The translations under genes and the position numbers were made by a program. A stretch of DNA of 64,000 nucleotides, from assembly GCF_900156285.1 (NCBI RefSeq), contig NZ_FTNC01000016.1, positions 1-64,000 of the forward strand, in the 5' to 3' direction. The notes beneath the pieces are model-generated. The model ran no database searches, was not told the origin of the DNA, and saw nothing but the letters and a program-made list of their open reading frames with translations. Origin of the DNA: Halanaerobium kushneri. Its GTDB lineage: Bacteria; Bacillota; Halanaerobiia; Halanaerobiales; Halanaerobiaceae. Positions 10,184-16,836 of this stretch are shown here, one piece after another (positions within the stretch are counted from its first letter, which is position 1; every line of letters begins with the position of its first letter).

Positions 10184-10254
10184 ATTCACTTTATTTTAGA
10201 TTAAATTTATTTTGTTGTTATAAGTAGTTATTTGGAAAAGATAATTATTAGAAA

Positions 10255-10359
10255 AACCCAGTTTATGCTGGGTTAATATAAATTTCCCTAATCAATTCTC
10301 CATTCTTTTTAATGGTCCCTACTCAGCCATTAAGATAAGAATGGGGAATTTTTATTTTT
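10255..10359 (+). terminator. Terminator region after purH
   Basis: A small hairpin (AACCCAG/CTGGGTT, 10255-10274) has no T-run. It is followed by a long stem, 10294-10307 with 10337-10350 (14 bp, one G-U pair), containing an inner TAATGG/CCATTA pairing. A T-rich tail follows (TTTTTTATTTTTG in this part of the sequence). This is a convincing Rho-independent terminator for the pur operon. The rest of 10184-10500 is AT-rich with no gene. Confidence 0.8.
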
Positions 10360-10499
10360 GTTTAAAAGTTATTAAAAATAATGCTTTATAATGATATAAA
10401 TATTCATCTTTAGAAAAAATTGACTTTTAAAAAGGGATTTTTATTTTAATCTTGAATATTTATATAATAGTAGTAATTACTTTAAAATCTAATAATTTA

Positions 10500-10590
10500 T
10501 TCAAAGGCAAAATAGTCGAAAGGCTGTGACGCAAAAATCTGAGTCTAAGGATGTTAATATTATCTATGATTGTCAGATCTGCCTCGGGAA
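10500..10590 (+). ncRNA. Cyclic di-GMP-I (GEMM-I) riboswitch aptamer
   Basis: The conserved GEMM-I pieces appear in order: GGCAAA, a GAAA tetraloop hairpin (AGTC-GAAA-GGCT), GACGCAAA and GTCTAAGG. P1 is AGGCA (10505-10509) with TGCCT (10580-10584). The second long stem closes through ATCTGA with TCAGAT. The aptamer lies about 120 nt before a diguanylate cyclase gene and just before a terminator hairpin, fitting transcriptional control by c-di-GMP. Confidence 0.88.
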
Positions 10591-10592
10591 TT

Positions 10593-10625
10593 AATAGCCA
10601 GTGATTTTTATTGCTGGCTATTTTT
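10593..10625 (+). terminator. Riboswitch expression-platform terminator
   Basis: AATAGCCAG (10593-10601) pairs with CTGGCTATT (10614-10622), followed by a short T-run. It sits 3 nt after the c-di-GMP aptamer and before the diguanylate cyclase gene, so it is probably the ligand-controlled terminator. No obvious antiterminator pairing was worked out, so I cannot say whether the switch is ON or OFF. Confidence 0.75.
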
Positions 10626-10706
10626 GATTAAATAATAAAAACTTAATTTTTTTACTGAACTTATTGTTTTAAGTTGAGTGGATATTGAAGGAGGTCCATT
10701 TTTTTA

Positions 10707-12344
10707 ATGAGTAAAAGAGCAGTAGATAATTTGATCGAAAAAAAGGTTAATGAAAATATTGTTAATAATCTTGAACAGAAAATCTGTTATTATAAAGACC
10801 CATATACTTATAAAATGGCAAATTTGAGTTATGCAAAATTTCTGGGAAAAGATCCTGGTGATTTTTTGGATGAAGATATTTTTAATATTCTTGCGGCTGC
10901 TGAAGCAGAAAAAGTAATTGCAGAAAATATAGATATATTTGTGGATAAAAAGATTATTGAAAAAGAAATATGGACTAAAAATTCTAGAGGAGAAAACAAA
11001 CTGCTTTTAATCAAAAAAATTCCAATATTTAATCAGACTGGTGATGTAGAAAATATTTTTTGTCAGGCAAAAGATATTACAAATCACAATATTTTAGAGA
11101 ATGAACTCAGGCGTAACCGAGATAGCCTGAAGCGAATAATAGAGACGATTCCAGATATTGTTTTTTTGATAAACAAACAGGGTGATATTCTTGACCTCTG
11201 GACGGGAGATGAGTCAAAACTTCTTTATACTAAAGAGGAGGCTTTGAATAAAAATTTAAAAGATTTTTTATCTCAAGAAGCATTTAAAAGATATAAAGAG
11301 AAAATAACTCAACTTTTTAATCAGAATGAAAGTGTGACTTTTGATTATAGCTTAATAATAAATGAAAGCAGAAAGTATTTTGAAGCGAAAATGTTAAATC
11401 TTAAGAATCAGCCGAAGAAGCCGAAAAGAATAATAGTAAGTGTGAGAGATATTTCTGAGCGTAAAGAGAATAGTTTAAAATTAAAAAAATTATCCAGGGA
11501 ATACGAAACTATTTTATCTAATGTTGAGAATGCAATTTTTCTAATTAATGTTGAGAGTGGTAAATTTAGATATCAGCGTTTAAACAGCTTTCATGAAAAA
11601 GCAACAGGGTTAAAAACTAAAGAAGTTGCTGGTAAAACACCGATCGAAATTTTTGGGGAAAAGGTAGGACCTGAATTAGAAAAAAAATATAGGCGCTGTT
11701 TGGATAAAAAAAGCAGTATTAGTTATGAAGAAGAGCTTACTCTACCAGCGGGTAAAAGAGTATGGTTAACTAAACTAACGCCAGTAATTAATAAGGGAGA
11801 GGTAGAAAAAATTGTAGGTTCTTCACTAGATATTACAGAGAATAAAAAAAAGGAAAGAGAAATTAAATATCTTTCTTTACATGATGAAATGACTGAACTT
11901 TATAATAGAAGGTATTTTGAAAATGAAATGGAGCGCCTGGATTCGAGCAGAAAGTTACCGGTAGCAATTTTAATAGCTGATCTTGACAATTTAAAATATG
12001 TTAATGATAATTTTGGCCATCAGCAGGGTGATAATTATATAATAACTGCAGCTCAGATGATTAAAGAATCAATTAGAGGGATTGATATCGCTGCAAGAAT
12101 TGGAGGAGATGAGTTTGCTCTTATTTTACCGGAGACCGACTCCGATGAAGCTGAAAAAATATGTAATCGAATTAAAGAAAAAGAAAGCGATTATTTAAAG
12201 CAAAAAAATCTAATAGAAATTTTTTCTATTTCGATTGGATATGCAGTAAAGAAAAGTGAAGAGATATCTTTAGAAGAAGTTTTTAGAAAAGCAGATAAAA
12301 GAATGTATGCTAATAAAGCAAAAAACAAATCAAAAAAGAAATAA
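10707..12344 (+). CDS. PAS-PAS-GGDEF diguanylate cyclase
   Basis: Soluble sensor making c-di-GMP from two GTP. Two or three PAS-type segments precede the cyclase: about 30-130, 135-255 (FLINKQGDILDLWTGDESKLL; VSVRDISERK) and 265-385 (AIFLINVESGKF; VGSSLDITENK). The C-terminal GGDEF domain has the intact active site RIGGDEFALIL (G466-F470) and an inhibitory I-site RGID (R457-D460), so product inhibition is expected. No transmembrane segment is seen. ATG behind GAAGGAGGT. Its leader carries a c-di-GMP riboswitch. Its last PAS resembles that of the 22.0-kb HD-GYP protein. Confidence 0.92.
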   Translation: MSKRAVDNLIEKKVNENIVNNLEQKICYYKDPYTYKMANLSYAKFLGKDPGDFLDEDIFNILAAAEAEKVIAENIDIFVDKKIIEKEIWTKNSRGENKLLLIKKIPIFNQTGDVENIFCQAKDITNHNILENELRRNRDSLKRIIETIPDIVFLINKQGDILDLWTGDESKLLYTKEEALNKNLKDFLSQEAFKRYKEKITQLFNQNESVTFDYSLIINESRKYFEAKMLNLKNQPKKPKRIIVSVRDISERKENSLKLKKLSREYETILSNVENAIFLINVESGKFRYQRLNSFHEKATGLKTKEVAGKTPIEIFGEKVGPELEKKYRRCLDKKSSISYEEELTLPAGKRVWLTKLTPVINKGEVEKIVGSSLDITENKKKEREIKYLSLHDEMTELYNRRYFENEMERLDSSRKLPVAILIADLDNLKYVNDNFGHQQGDNYIITAAQMIKESIRGIDIAARIGGDEFALILPETDSDEAEKICNRIKEKESDYLKQKNLIEIFSISIGYAVKKSEEISLEEVFRKADKRMYANKAKNKSKKK

Positions 12345-12417
12345 ATTTAATTGAAATCATCCCCCACTTATATCGAAAGTTTTATATAATCCTGATATCG
12401 GTAAAGAAATTTTATGT

Positions 12418-12530
12418 AAAATGAAAAAACTCGCCTCGGGAAAAAGGCGAGTAAAACAAGGAGAAAAGTATCTATTACTTTTATCTATGCTTAAAGCTGT
12501 CCTCTGCAACAGCTTAAAAAGGGGATAAAT
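12418..12530 (+). ncRNA. Repeat element copy 1, putative structured RNA upstream of cheY
   Basis: About 112 nt, nearly identical to 13088-13199. Three hairpins can be drawn: ACTCGCC/GGCGAGT (12429-12435 with 12446-12452), AAAAGTA/TACTTTT (12464-12470 with 12476-12482) and AAGCTGT/ACAGCTT (12494-12500 with 12509-12515). The loop CCTC of hairpin 3 could pair with the 3' GGGG (12521-12524). In copy 2, stem 1 reads ACCCACC/GGTGGGT, so two base pairs change together. GGA motifs sit in loop 1, the linker (ACAAGGAG) and the 3' tail. Family unknown. Confidence 0.7.
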
Positions 12531-12664
12531 AAAGTATTTATCTTTTCTATATTTATAGTAACAATTATTTATTAAAAAACCTTTAAAGTAAGATTAGAAA
12601 TAGATTAAATTGGAGAAATTATTTAATCTATAACTATATAACAATAAGAATAGGAGTGATTAAT

Positions 12665-13027
12665 TTGGCAAAGGTAATGGTGGTAGATGATACAGCATTT
12701 ATGCGTTTAAAGCTCAAACAAATTCTAAAGGAATTTGGACATGAAATTGTTGGTGAAGCAGAAAATGGGAAAATAGCAGTTGATAAATATAAATCACTGG
12801 ATCCCGATATAGTTTTTATGGACATCACGATGCCCGAAATGGATGGTATTGAAGCGGTCAAAACGCTAAAAAAAATTGATTCTGATGTTCAAGTTGTAAT
12901 TTGCAGTGCAATGGGGCAAAAAAAGATTGTACTGGAAGCAATAAAATCTGGAGCTAAAGATTTTATAGTTAAACCATTTAAAAAAGGAAAAATCGAAGAA
13001 ACAATTAATAAATTAAATATACAGTAA
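12665..13027 (+). CDS. CheY-like single-domain response regulator
   Basis: Stand-alone receiver of 120 aa. The acidic pair D8-D9 in VMVVDDTAFMR, phospho-acceptor D53 in VFMDITMPEMDG, a conserved Ser in VICSAMG and Lys in FIVKPF are all present, so it should be phosphorylated. The AFMR motif resembles chemotaxis CheY. The TTG at 12665 is chosen over the GTG at 12656 because TAGGAGTGAT would be its ribosome site and MAKVMVVDD is the family-like start. No che or flagellar gene is adjacent, so the cognate kinase is unknown. Flanked by both copies of the RNA element. Confidence 0.88.
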   Translation: MAKVMVVDDTAFMRLKLKQILKEFGHEIVGEAENGKIAVDKYKSLDPDIVFMDITMPEMDGIEAVKTLKKIDSDVQVVICSAMGQKKIVLEAIKSGAKDFIVKPFKKGKIEETINKLNIQ

Positions 13028-13041
13028 AATATTTAAATTAG

Positions 13042-13087
13042 TTCTCTATCTTTTATTTAATAAATATAAAGATAGAGAATTTTTTTT
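13042..13087 (+). terminator. Rho-independent terminator of cheY
   Basis: TTCTCTATCTTT (13042-13053) pairs perfectly with AAAGATAGAGAA (13068-13079) and is followed by eight T. The second copy of the repeat element begins at the end of this T-run. Confidence 0.9.
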
Positions 13088-13199
13088 AAAATGAAAAAAC
13101 CCACCTCGGGAAAAAGGTGGGTAAAACAAGGAGAAAAGTATCTATTACTTTTATCTATGCTTAAAGCTGTCCTCTGCAACAGCTTCAAAAAGGGGATAA
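13088..13199 (+). ncRNA. Repeat element copy 2, putative structured RNA downstream of cheY
   Basis: Offset by 670 bp from copy 1. Outside stem 1 the core is identical except for a one-base insertion near the 3' end. Stem 1 is ACCCACC (13099-13105) with GGTGGGT (13116-13122). Weaker similarity continues to about 13278 (GATTAGAAA, AGATTA). It begins right after the cheY terminator and lies about 210 bp before the feo promoter. Independent transcription is possible, but no clear promoter was identified. Confidence 0.7.
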
Positions 13200-13341
13200 C
13201 AAAGTTTATTTCTTTGCTACAATTATATAATACCAGTGGATTATTAAAAAAACTTTAAATAAAGATTAGAAAAAGATTAAAAACATATTTTAAAACTTTT
13301 TTGCGCTTCAGCATCAAATTGTAACAGGAGATTTAAAACAT

Positions 13342-13376
13342 TTGCAGCTATCAGTAATAATTACTGATAGCTGCAA
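13342..13376. repeat. Perfect 16-bp inverted repeat
   Basis: TTGCAGCTATCAGTAA (13342-13357), loop TAA, then its exact complement (13361-13376). There is no T-run on the + side and only a weak TGTTTT on the minus side. It could be a transcript-end hairpin, a processing hairpin, or a protein site between the RNA element and the feo promoter. Confidence 0.6.
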
Positions 13377-13411
13377 TAACAGGCCTGATAGATATTTTTT
13401 ATAATATATTC

Positions 13412-13440
13412 TTGACAAAAGTAATTTGTTTATATATAAT
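13412..13440 (+). promoter_or_regulatory. Consensus sigma-A promoter of the feo operon
   Basis: TTGACA (13412-13417), 17-bp spacer, TATAAT (13435-13440): both hexamers are perfect. The predicted start of transcription is near 13447, leaving a leader of about 100 nt that contains the two operator-like sites at 13453 and 13514. Confidence 0.9.
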
Positions 13441-13452
13441 TTTACTTGAAGT

Positions 13453-13467
13453 TGAGAATCGTTTTCA
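13453..13467. promoter_or_regulatory. Fur-box-like operator
   Basis: TGAGAAT-C-GTTTTCA matches the Fur 7-1-7 consensus TGATAAT-N-ATTATCA at 11 of 14 positions. It lies just past the predicted transcription start of the Fe(II) uptake operon, a position suited to iron-dependent repression. Confidence 0.6.
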
Positions 13468-13513
13468 TTTAAAAATAATAAAGTATATCCAGTTTCATAA
13501 TTTTTTTAGTATA

Positions 13514-13533
13514 TTTTTAGGTTAACCTAAAAA
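13514..13533. promoter_or_regulatory. DtxR/IdeR-type palindromic operator
   Basis: TTTTTAGGTTAACCTAAAAA is a perfect 20-bp palindrome. Its TTAGG...CCTAA arms are those of IdeR/DtxR boxes. It ends 14 bp before the TTG start of a DtxR-family gene, suggesting autoregulation. Confidence 0.65.
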
Positions 13534-13547
13534 CGGGGGAGAAAAAA

Positions 13548-14225
13548 TTGGAAGTAAAGTTGAATCTATCAGAATCACTGGAAGATTATTTAGAAGCTAT
13601 TTTCGATTTAATCAAAGAAAATGGCTCAGCTAGAGTGACAGATATTGCAAACAGACTGCACATAGCAGCATCTTCTGTTAATCAGGGTTTAAAAAAGCTG
13701 AATCAGGAAGGTTTAGTAAGTCAGGAAAAGTATGGCCCTATAGAATTAACTAATGCTGGTTATCGTGCTGCAGAAAAAATTCGTTGTAAACATCAAATAA
13801 TTTACTTATTTTTAAACCGAACACTCGGAGTAAGTGAAAAAAAAGCTGACAATGATGCCTGTGGTATAGAGCATGCTTTAAGTGAAGAAAGTTTTGAAAA
13901 AATGGTTGATTATTTAATCAAAAATAATTATTTAGCGGAACAAAATTGTGCTTTTAAACTGAAGGAGAATAAGGAGGAGAAAAAAATGACAGCAGAACAG
14001 ATTATGTTAGATAAGATAAGTGTCGGTTCTAAAGCAAAGATCTTAAAGGTTCAGTCTAAAGGTCGTTTAAAAAGAAAATTAATGGATATGGGTTTAAATA
14101 GAGGAGCTCTGGTTGAAGTGAAGGGTAAAGCACCAATGGGTGATCCAATTGAAATCAGGGTCAGAGGTTACAGTTTAAGTTTACGCCAGAATGAAGCGGC
14201 AGAGATTCTGGTTAAGGAGGTTTAA
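13548..14225 (+). CDS. DtxR/MntR-family metalloregulator with C-terminal FeoA (SH3-like) domain
   Basis: Predicted metal-dependent repressor of the feo operon. An N-terminal winged helix (about 1-65; LEDYLEAIFDLIKE, ARVTDIANRLHIAASSVNQGL) is followed by a dimerisation/metal domain with CKHQIIYLFL and ADNDACGIEHALSEE, whose His, Cys/Glu and IEH resemble MntR/DtxR ligands. The C-terminal ~75 residues (SVGSKAKILKV; GRLKRKLMDMGLNRGALVEV) form a FeoA-like domain. TTG start behind a GGGGGA site. It is 2-5 bp from feoA, in the same operon. Fe versus Mn specificity cannot be decided from sequence, but context favours iron. Confidence 0.85.
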   Translation: MEVKLNLSESLEDYLEAIFDLIKENGSARVTDIANRLHIAASSVNQGLKKLNQEGLVSQEKYGPIELTNAGYRAAEKIRCKHQIIYLFLNRTLGVSEKKADNDACGIEHALSEESFEKMVDYLIKNNYLAEQNCAFKLKENKEEKKMTAEQIMLDKISVGSKAKILKVQSKGRLKRKLMDMGLNRGALVEVKGKAPMGDPIEIRVRGYSLSLRQNEAAEILVKEV

Positions 14226-14230
14226 GGTTG

Positions 14231-14461
14231 ATGCCTTTAGCAATGTTAAGAGTGGGTGAGACAGCCTGTATTAAAGAAATAGTTGGCGGTAGAACTGTAA
14301 AGGGTAAATTAACGGATTTAGGATTTGTAAGTGGTAAAAAAATTAAGATTCATAGGAGTTCAGGTGGACCACTGATTGTTGCTATTGGTGATAATCGTGT
14401 TGCACTGGGACGGGGAATGGCTCATAAAGTAATAGTAGATAAAGAAGGGTGTGAAAATTAA
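14231..14461 (+). CDS. feoA: Ferrous iron transport protein FeoA
   Basis: Small SH3-fold accessory protein of FeoB. LRVGETACIKEI, KLTDLGFVSGKKIKI and ALGRGMAHKVIV are typical FeoA segments. Length is about 76 aa. ATG at 14231 (a TTG lies directly before it) follows TTAAGGAGG. Its TAA overlaps the feoB ATG by one base, implying translational coupling. Confidence 0.92.
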   Translation: MPLAMLRVGETACIKEIVGGRTVKGKLTDLGFVSGKKIKIHRSSGGPLIVAIGDNRVALGRGMAHKVIVDKEGCEN

Positions 14462-16509
14462 TGGCTTTAAATAAAAGTAAGAGAAAAAATAATGAAGTTA
14501 AAATTGCTCTGGCTGGCAACCCCAATTCTGGAAAGACCACTATGTTTAACGAATTGACAGGGTCCAGACAGCATGTTGGTAACTGGCCAGGGGTAACAGT
14601 TGAAAAGAAAATGGGTAGAGCTTCCTATCAGAATTACTCACTGGAGGTTATTGATCTACCGGGTACATATTCTCTGGGAGCATATTCGGATGATGAGGTA
14701 GTGGCAAGAGATTTTTTGACTACAGGAGATTATGATGTCGTTTTGAATATTATTAACTCCTCTAATCTGGATCGAAATTTATATTTTACGGTTCAGCTTT
14801 TAGAAATGGGAGTAGATTTAATTGCCGTTTTAAATATGGCTGACGAAGCTGAGAAGAAGGGAATTAAAATCAACAAAAATAAACTTGCTAAGATGCTTGG
14901 CACATCGGTTGTAGAAACAGTTGCCAGTAGAGGTAGAGGGATTGATAAGCTTCTAAAAGAAACTGTTCAAAATCGAGATTTATCTGAGGCAGCTTTAAAA
15001 ATTGATTACGGCAGAGAGATAGAGGATTTAATTTCTGAGGTTCTTTCAATGCTTAGAGAATTTAATTTTACCGATCAGATTAATCAGCGCTGGGCGGCAG
15101 TTAAATTAATTGAACATGATCCAGAAGCTGTAAAACTATTGGAGAGAGAAGTAGGAGCTTCTAAAGCCAAAAAGATTAAGAGCTTAATTGCAGGGAGAGA
15201 ACTTAAAGCTGAAGATGATTTTGATAATATTATAATTGATAAAAAATATGAATTCATAAATCAAGTAATTGCTGAGAGTGTTAGCAGACCTGCATTTGAT
15301 CAGGAACCAGAGAATATTTCTGATAAAATTGATAAAGTTATAACAAATAAATATCTTGGTATACCAATTTTCATGGTAGTGATGTGGAGCATTTTCAAAT
15401 TCACTTTTACTCTGGGTGATCCACTTATTGGTTATATTGAAACTTTTTTTGAAGCTGCAGGTGGCTGGATTGGTAGTCTGCTGGCAGGTGCAGGAGTTTC
15501 TCCACTAATTTCTTCTTTTATTACTGATGGAATTATCGGTGGTGTAGGTTCTGTACTGGTTTTTATACCAAATATTTTTCTTTTATTCCTGGCAATAGGT
15601 ATTTTAGAGGACAGCGGTTATATGTCAAGAGCTGCTTATGTTATGGATAAGGTAATGAGCAAACTAGGTCTGCATGGAAAGTCATTTATCCCGATGATTG
15701 TTGGTTTCGGCTGTAATGTACCCGGGGTAATGGCAACCAGAACCTTAGACAGCAAGCGAGATCGGATTATTTCTATTTTGATTAATCCTCTGATGTCCTG
15801 TTCAGCCAGATTACCTGTTTATGTAGTCTTTGCCGGCGCTTTGTTCCCCAATCATGCAGGCACAGTTGTTTTTTCCCTTTATGCACTGGGGATTGTAATG
15901 GCTGTAATAATGGCGGGAGTATTTAATAAAATATTATTTAAAGGTGAGAGATCACATTTTGTTATGGAATTACCGCCTTATAGAATTCCGACTTTAAAAG
16001 GTGTATTTATTCATATGTGGGAAAAAGTAGGTGCTTTTATCAAAAAAGCAGGAACAATTATTTTCTCAGTTGTAGTTTTAATCTGGGTCCTTGCTAATTT
16101 ACCACTTGGAGTAGAATATGCTTCTGCAGAAAGTCTAATTGGTCAGTTTGGTCAGCTGATAGCTCCACTTTTCAAACCATTAGGATTTGGCAGCTGGCAG
16201 GCGGCATCTTCACTGGTTTTTGGTATCTTAGCTAAGGAGGTAGTTGTTGGTACACTTGGTGTAGTTTACGCAGCCGGAGAAGGTGGTTTGAGAGCAGCTT
16301 TAACAACTAATTTCAGCCCTCTGGCAGCATATTCATTCTTAACCATGGTACTTTTATATACTCCCTGTATAGCAACCCTGGGAGCAATTAAATCAGAAAC
16401 TCAGAGCTGGAAATGGACACTGGTTACAGCTTCTTATCTTTTTGTTTTAGCCTGGATAGTAGCCTTTGTAGTTTATCAGGGTGGAATGCTAATTGGTTTA
16501 GGAGCTTAA
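14461..16509 (+). CDS. feoB: Ferrous iron transporter FeoB
   Basis: Inner-membrane Fe(II) importer with an N-terminal G domain. G1 is GNPNSGKTT (residues 19-27), G3 is DLPGTYSL, and G4 is NMAD. The membrane core follows (about residues 295-680), with the Gate motif GCNVPGVMATRTL and SCSARLPVYVVF, and IFAKEVVVGTL-like and YTPCIATLGAIK segments near the end. The length of 682 aa is normal. Expected to be induced under iron limitation through the upstream regulator and operators. Confidence 0.96.
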   Translation: MALNKSKRKNNEVKIALAGNPNSGKTTMFNELTGSRQHVGNWPGVTVEKKMGRASYQNYSLEVIDLPGTYSLGAYSDDEVVARDFLTTGDYDVVLNIINSSNLDRNLYFTVQLLEMGVDLIAVLNMADEAEKKGIKINKNKLAKMLGTSVVETVASRGRGIDKLLKETVQNRDLSEAALKIDYGREIEDLISEVLSMLREFNFTDQINQRWAAVKLIEHDPEAVKLLEREVGASKAKKIKSLIAGRELKAEDDFDNIIIDKKYEFINQVIAESVSRPAFDQEPENISDKIDKVITNKYLGIPIFMVVMWSIFKFTFTLGDPLIGYIETFFEAAGGWIGSLLAGAGVSPLISSFITDGIIGGVGSVLVFIPNIFLLFLAIGILEDSGYMSRAAYVMDKVMSKLGLHGKSFIPMIVGFGCNVPGVMATRTLDSKRDRIISILINPLMSCSARLPVYVVFAGALFPNHAGTVVFSLYALGIVMAVIMAGVFNKILFKGERSHFVMELPPYRIPTLKGVFIHMWEKVGAFIKKAGTIIFSVVVLIWVLANLPLGVEYASAESLIGQFGQLIAPLFKPLGFGSWQAASSLVFGILAKEVVVGTLGVVYAAGEGGLRAALTTNFSPLAAYSFLTMVLLYTPCIATLGAIKSETQSWKWTLVTASYLFVLAWIVAFVVYQGGMLIGLGA

Positions 16510-16553
16510 ATAAATTAAACTGAATTTAAGCAATTTAGCTTAAGGAGGTCATT

Positions 16554-16727
16554 ATGGAGTATTTATTTTTAGGAGTTTTAGGTGTTGGTAGTCTTTATTA
16601 TATAGGAAAGAAAATTTATGGTGGAATTAAAGGAACAGATAGCCCCTGTGCTGGCTGTAGTGATCAGAGCTGTCCGGTAGCAGGTGGTAAAGAATATAAC
16701 TTCGATGATATTGTGATTGATGATTAA
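16554..16727 (+). CDS. FeoB-associated Cys-rich membrane protein
   Basis: A 57-aa protein. It has one N-terminal membrane helix (YLFLGVLGVGSLYYIG), then a Lys/Gly linker and a cysteine cluster PCAGCSDQSCP (C32, C35, C40), then an acidic tail. This matches the small Cys-rich proteins found after feoB in clostridia and relatives, whose role is unproven. ATG behind AAGGAGG, 44 bp after feoB. Translation was read directly from the sequence. Confidence 0.85.
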   Translation: MEYLFLGVLGVGSLYYIGKKIYGGIKGTDSPCAGCSDQSCPVAGGKEYNFDDIVIDD

Positions 16728-16762
16728 TTTTTTTAGCTTTAAATCTGAGTACTTTAATCAAG

Positions 16763-16800
16763 AAACGCAGACCCGAACTTTAGCTTCAGGGTCTGCGTTT
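16763..16800. terminator. Bidirectional terminator between feo operon and cstA
   Basis: AAACGCAGACCC (16763-16774) pairs perfectly with GGGTCTGCGTTT (16789-16800). It lies between convergent genes and has modest T/A tracts on both sides, so it may serve both strands. Confidence 0.75.
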
Positions 16801-16836
16801 ATAGTATTCTCAGTAATTTCTAAGCAGCAGTTATTG

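Noticed and set aside
12361-12420. Search for a sigma-28-like promoter (CGATAT pieces) before repeat copy 1
   Set aside because: Spacing to a TAAA element is about 10 bp instead of 15 on either strand.
12421-12529. 35-codon open frame through repeat element copy 1 (and a longer one in copy 2)
   Set aside because: No ribosome site before either ATG; substitutions between copies are amino-acid changing but pairing-preserving, and the ends diverge by an indel. RNA explains it better.
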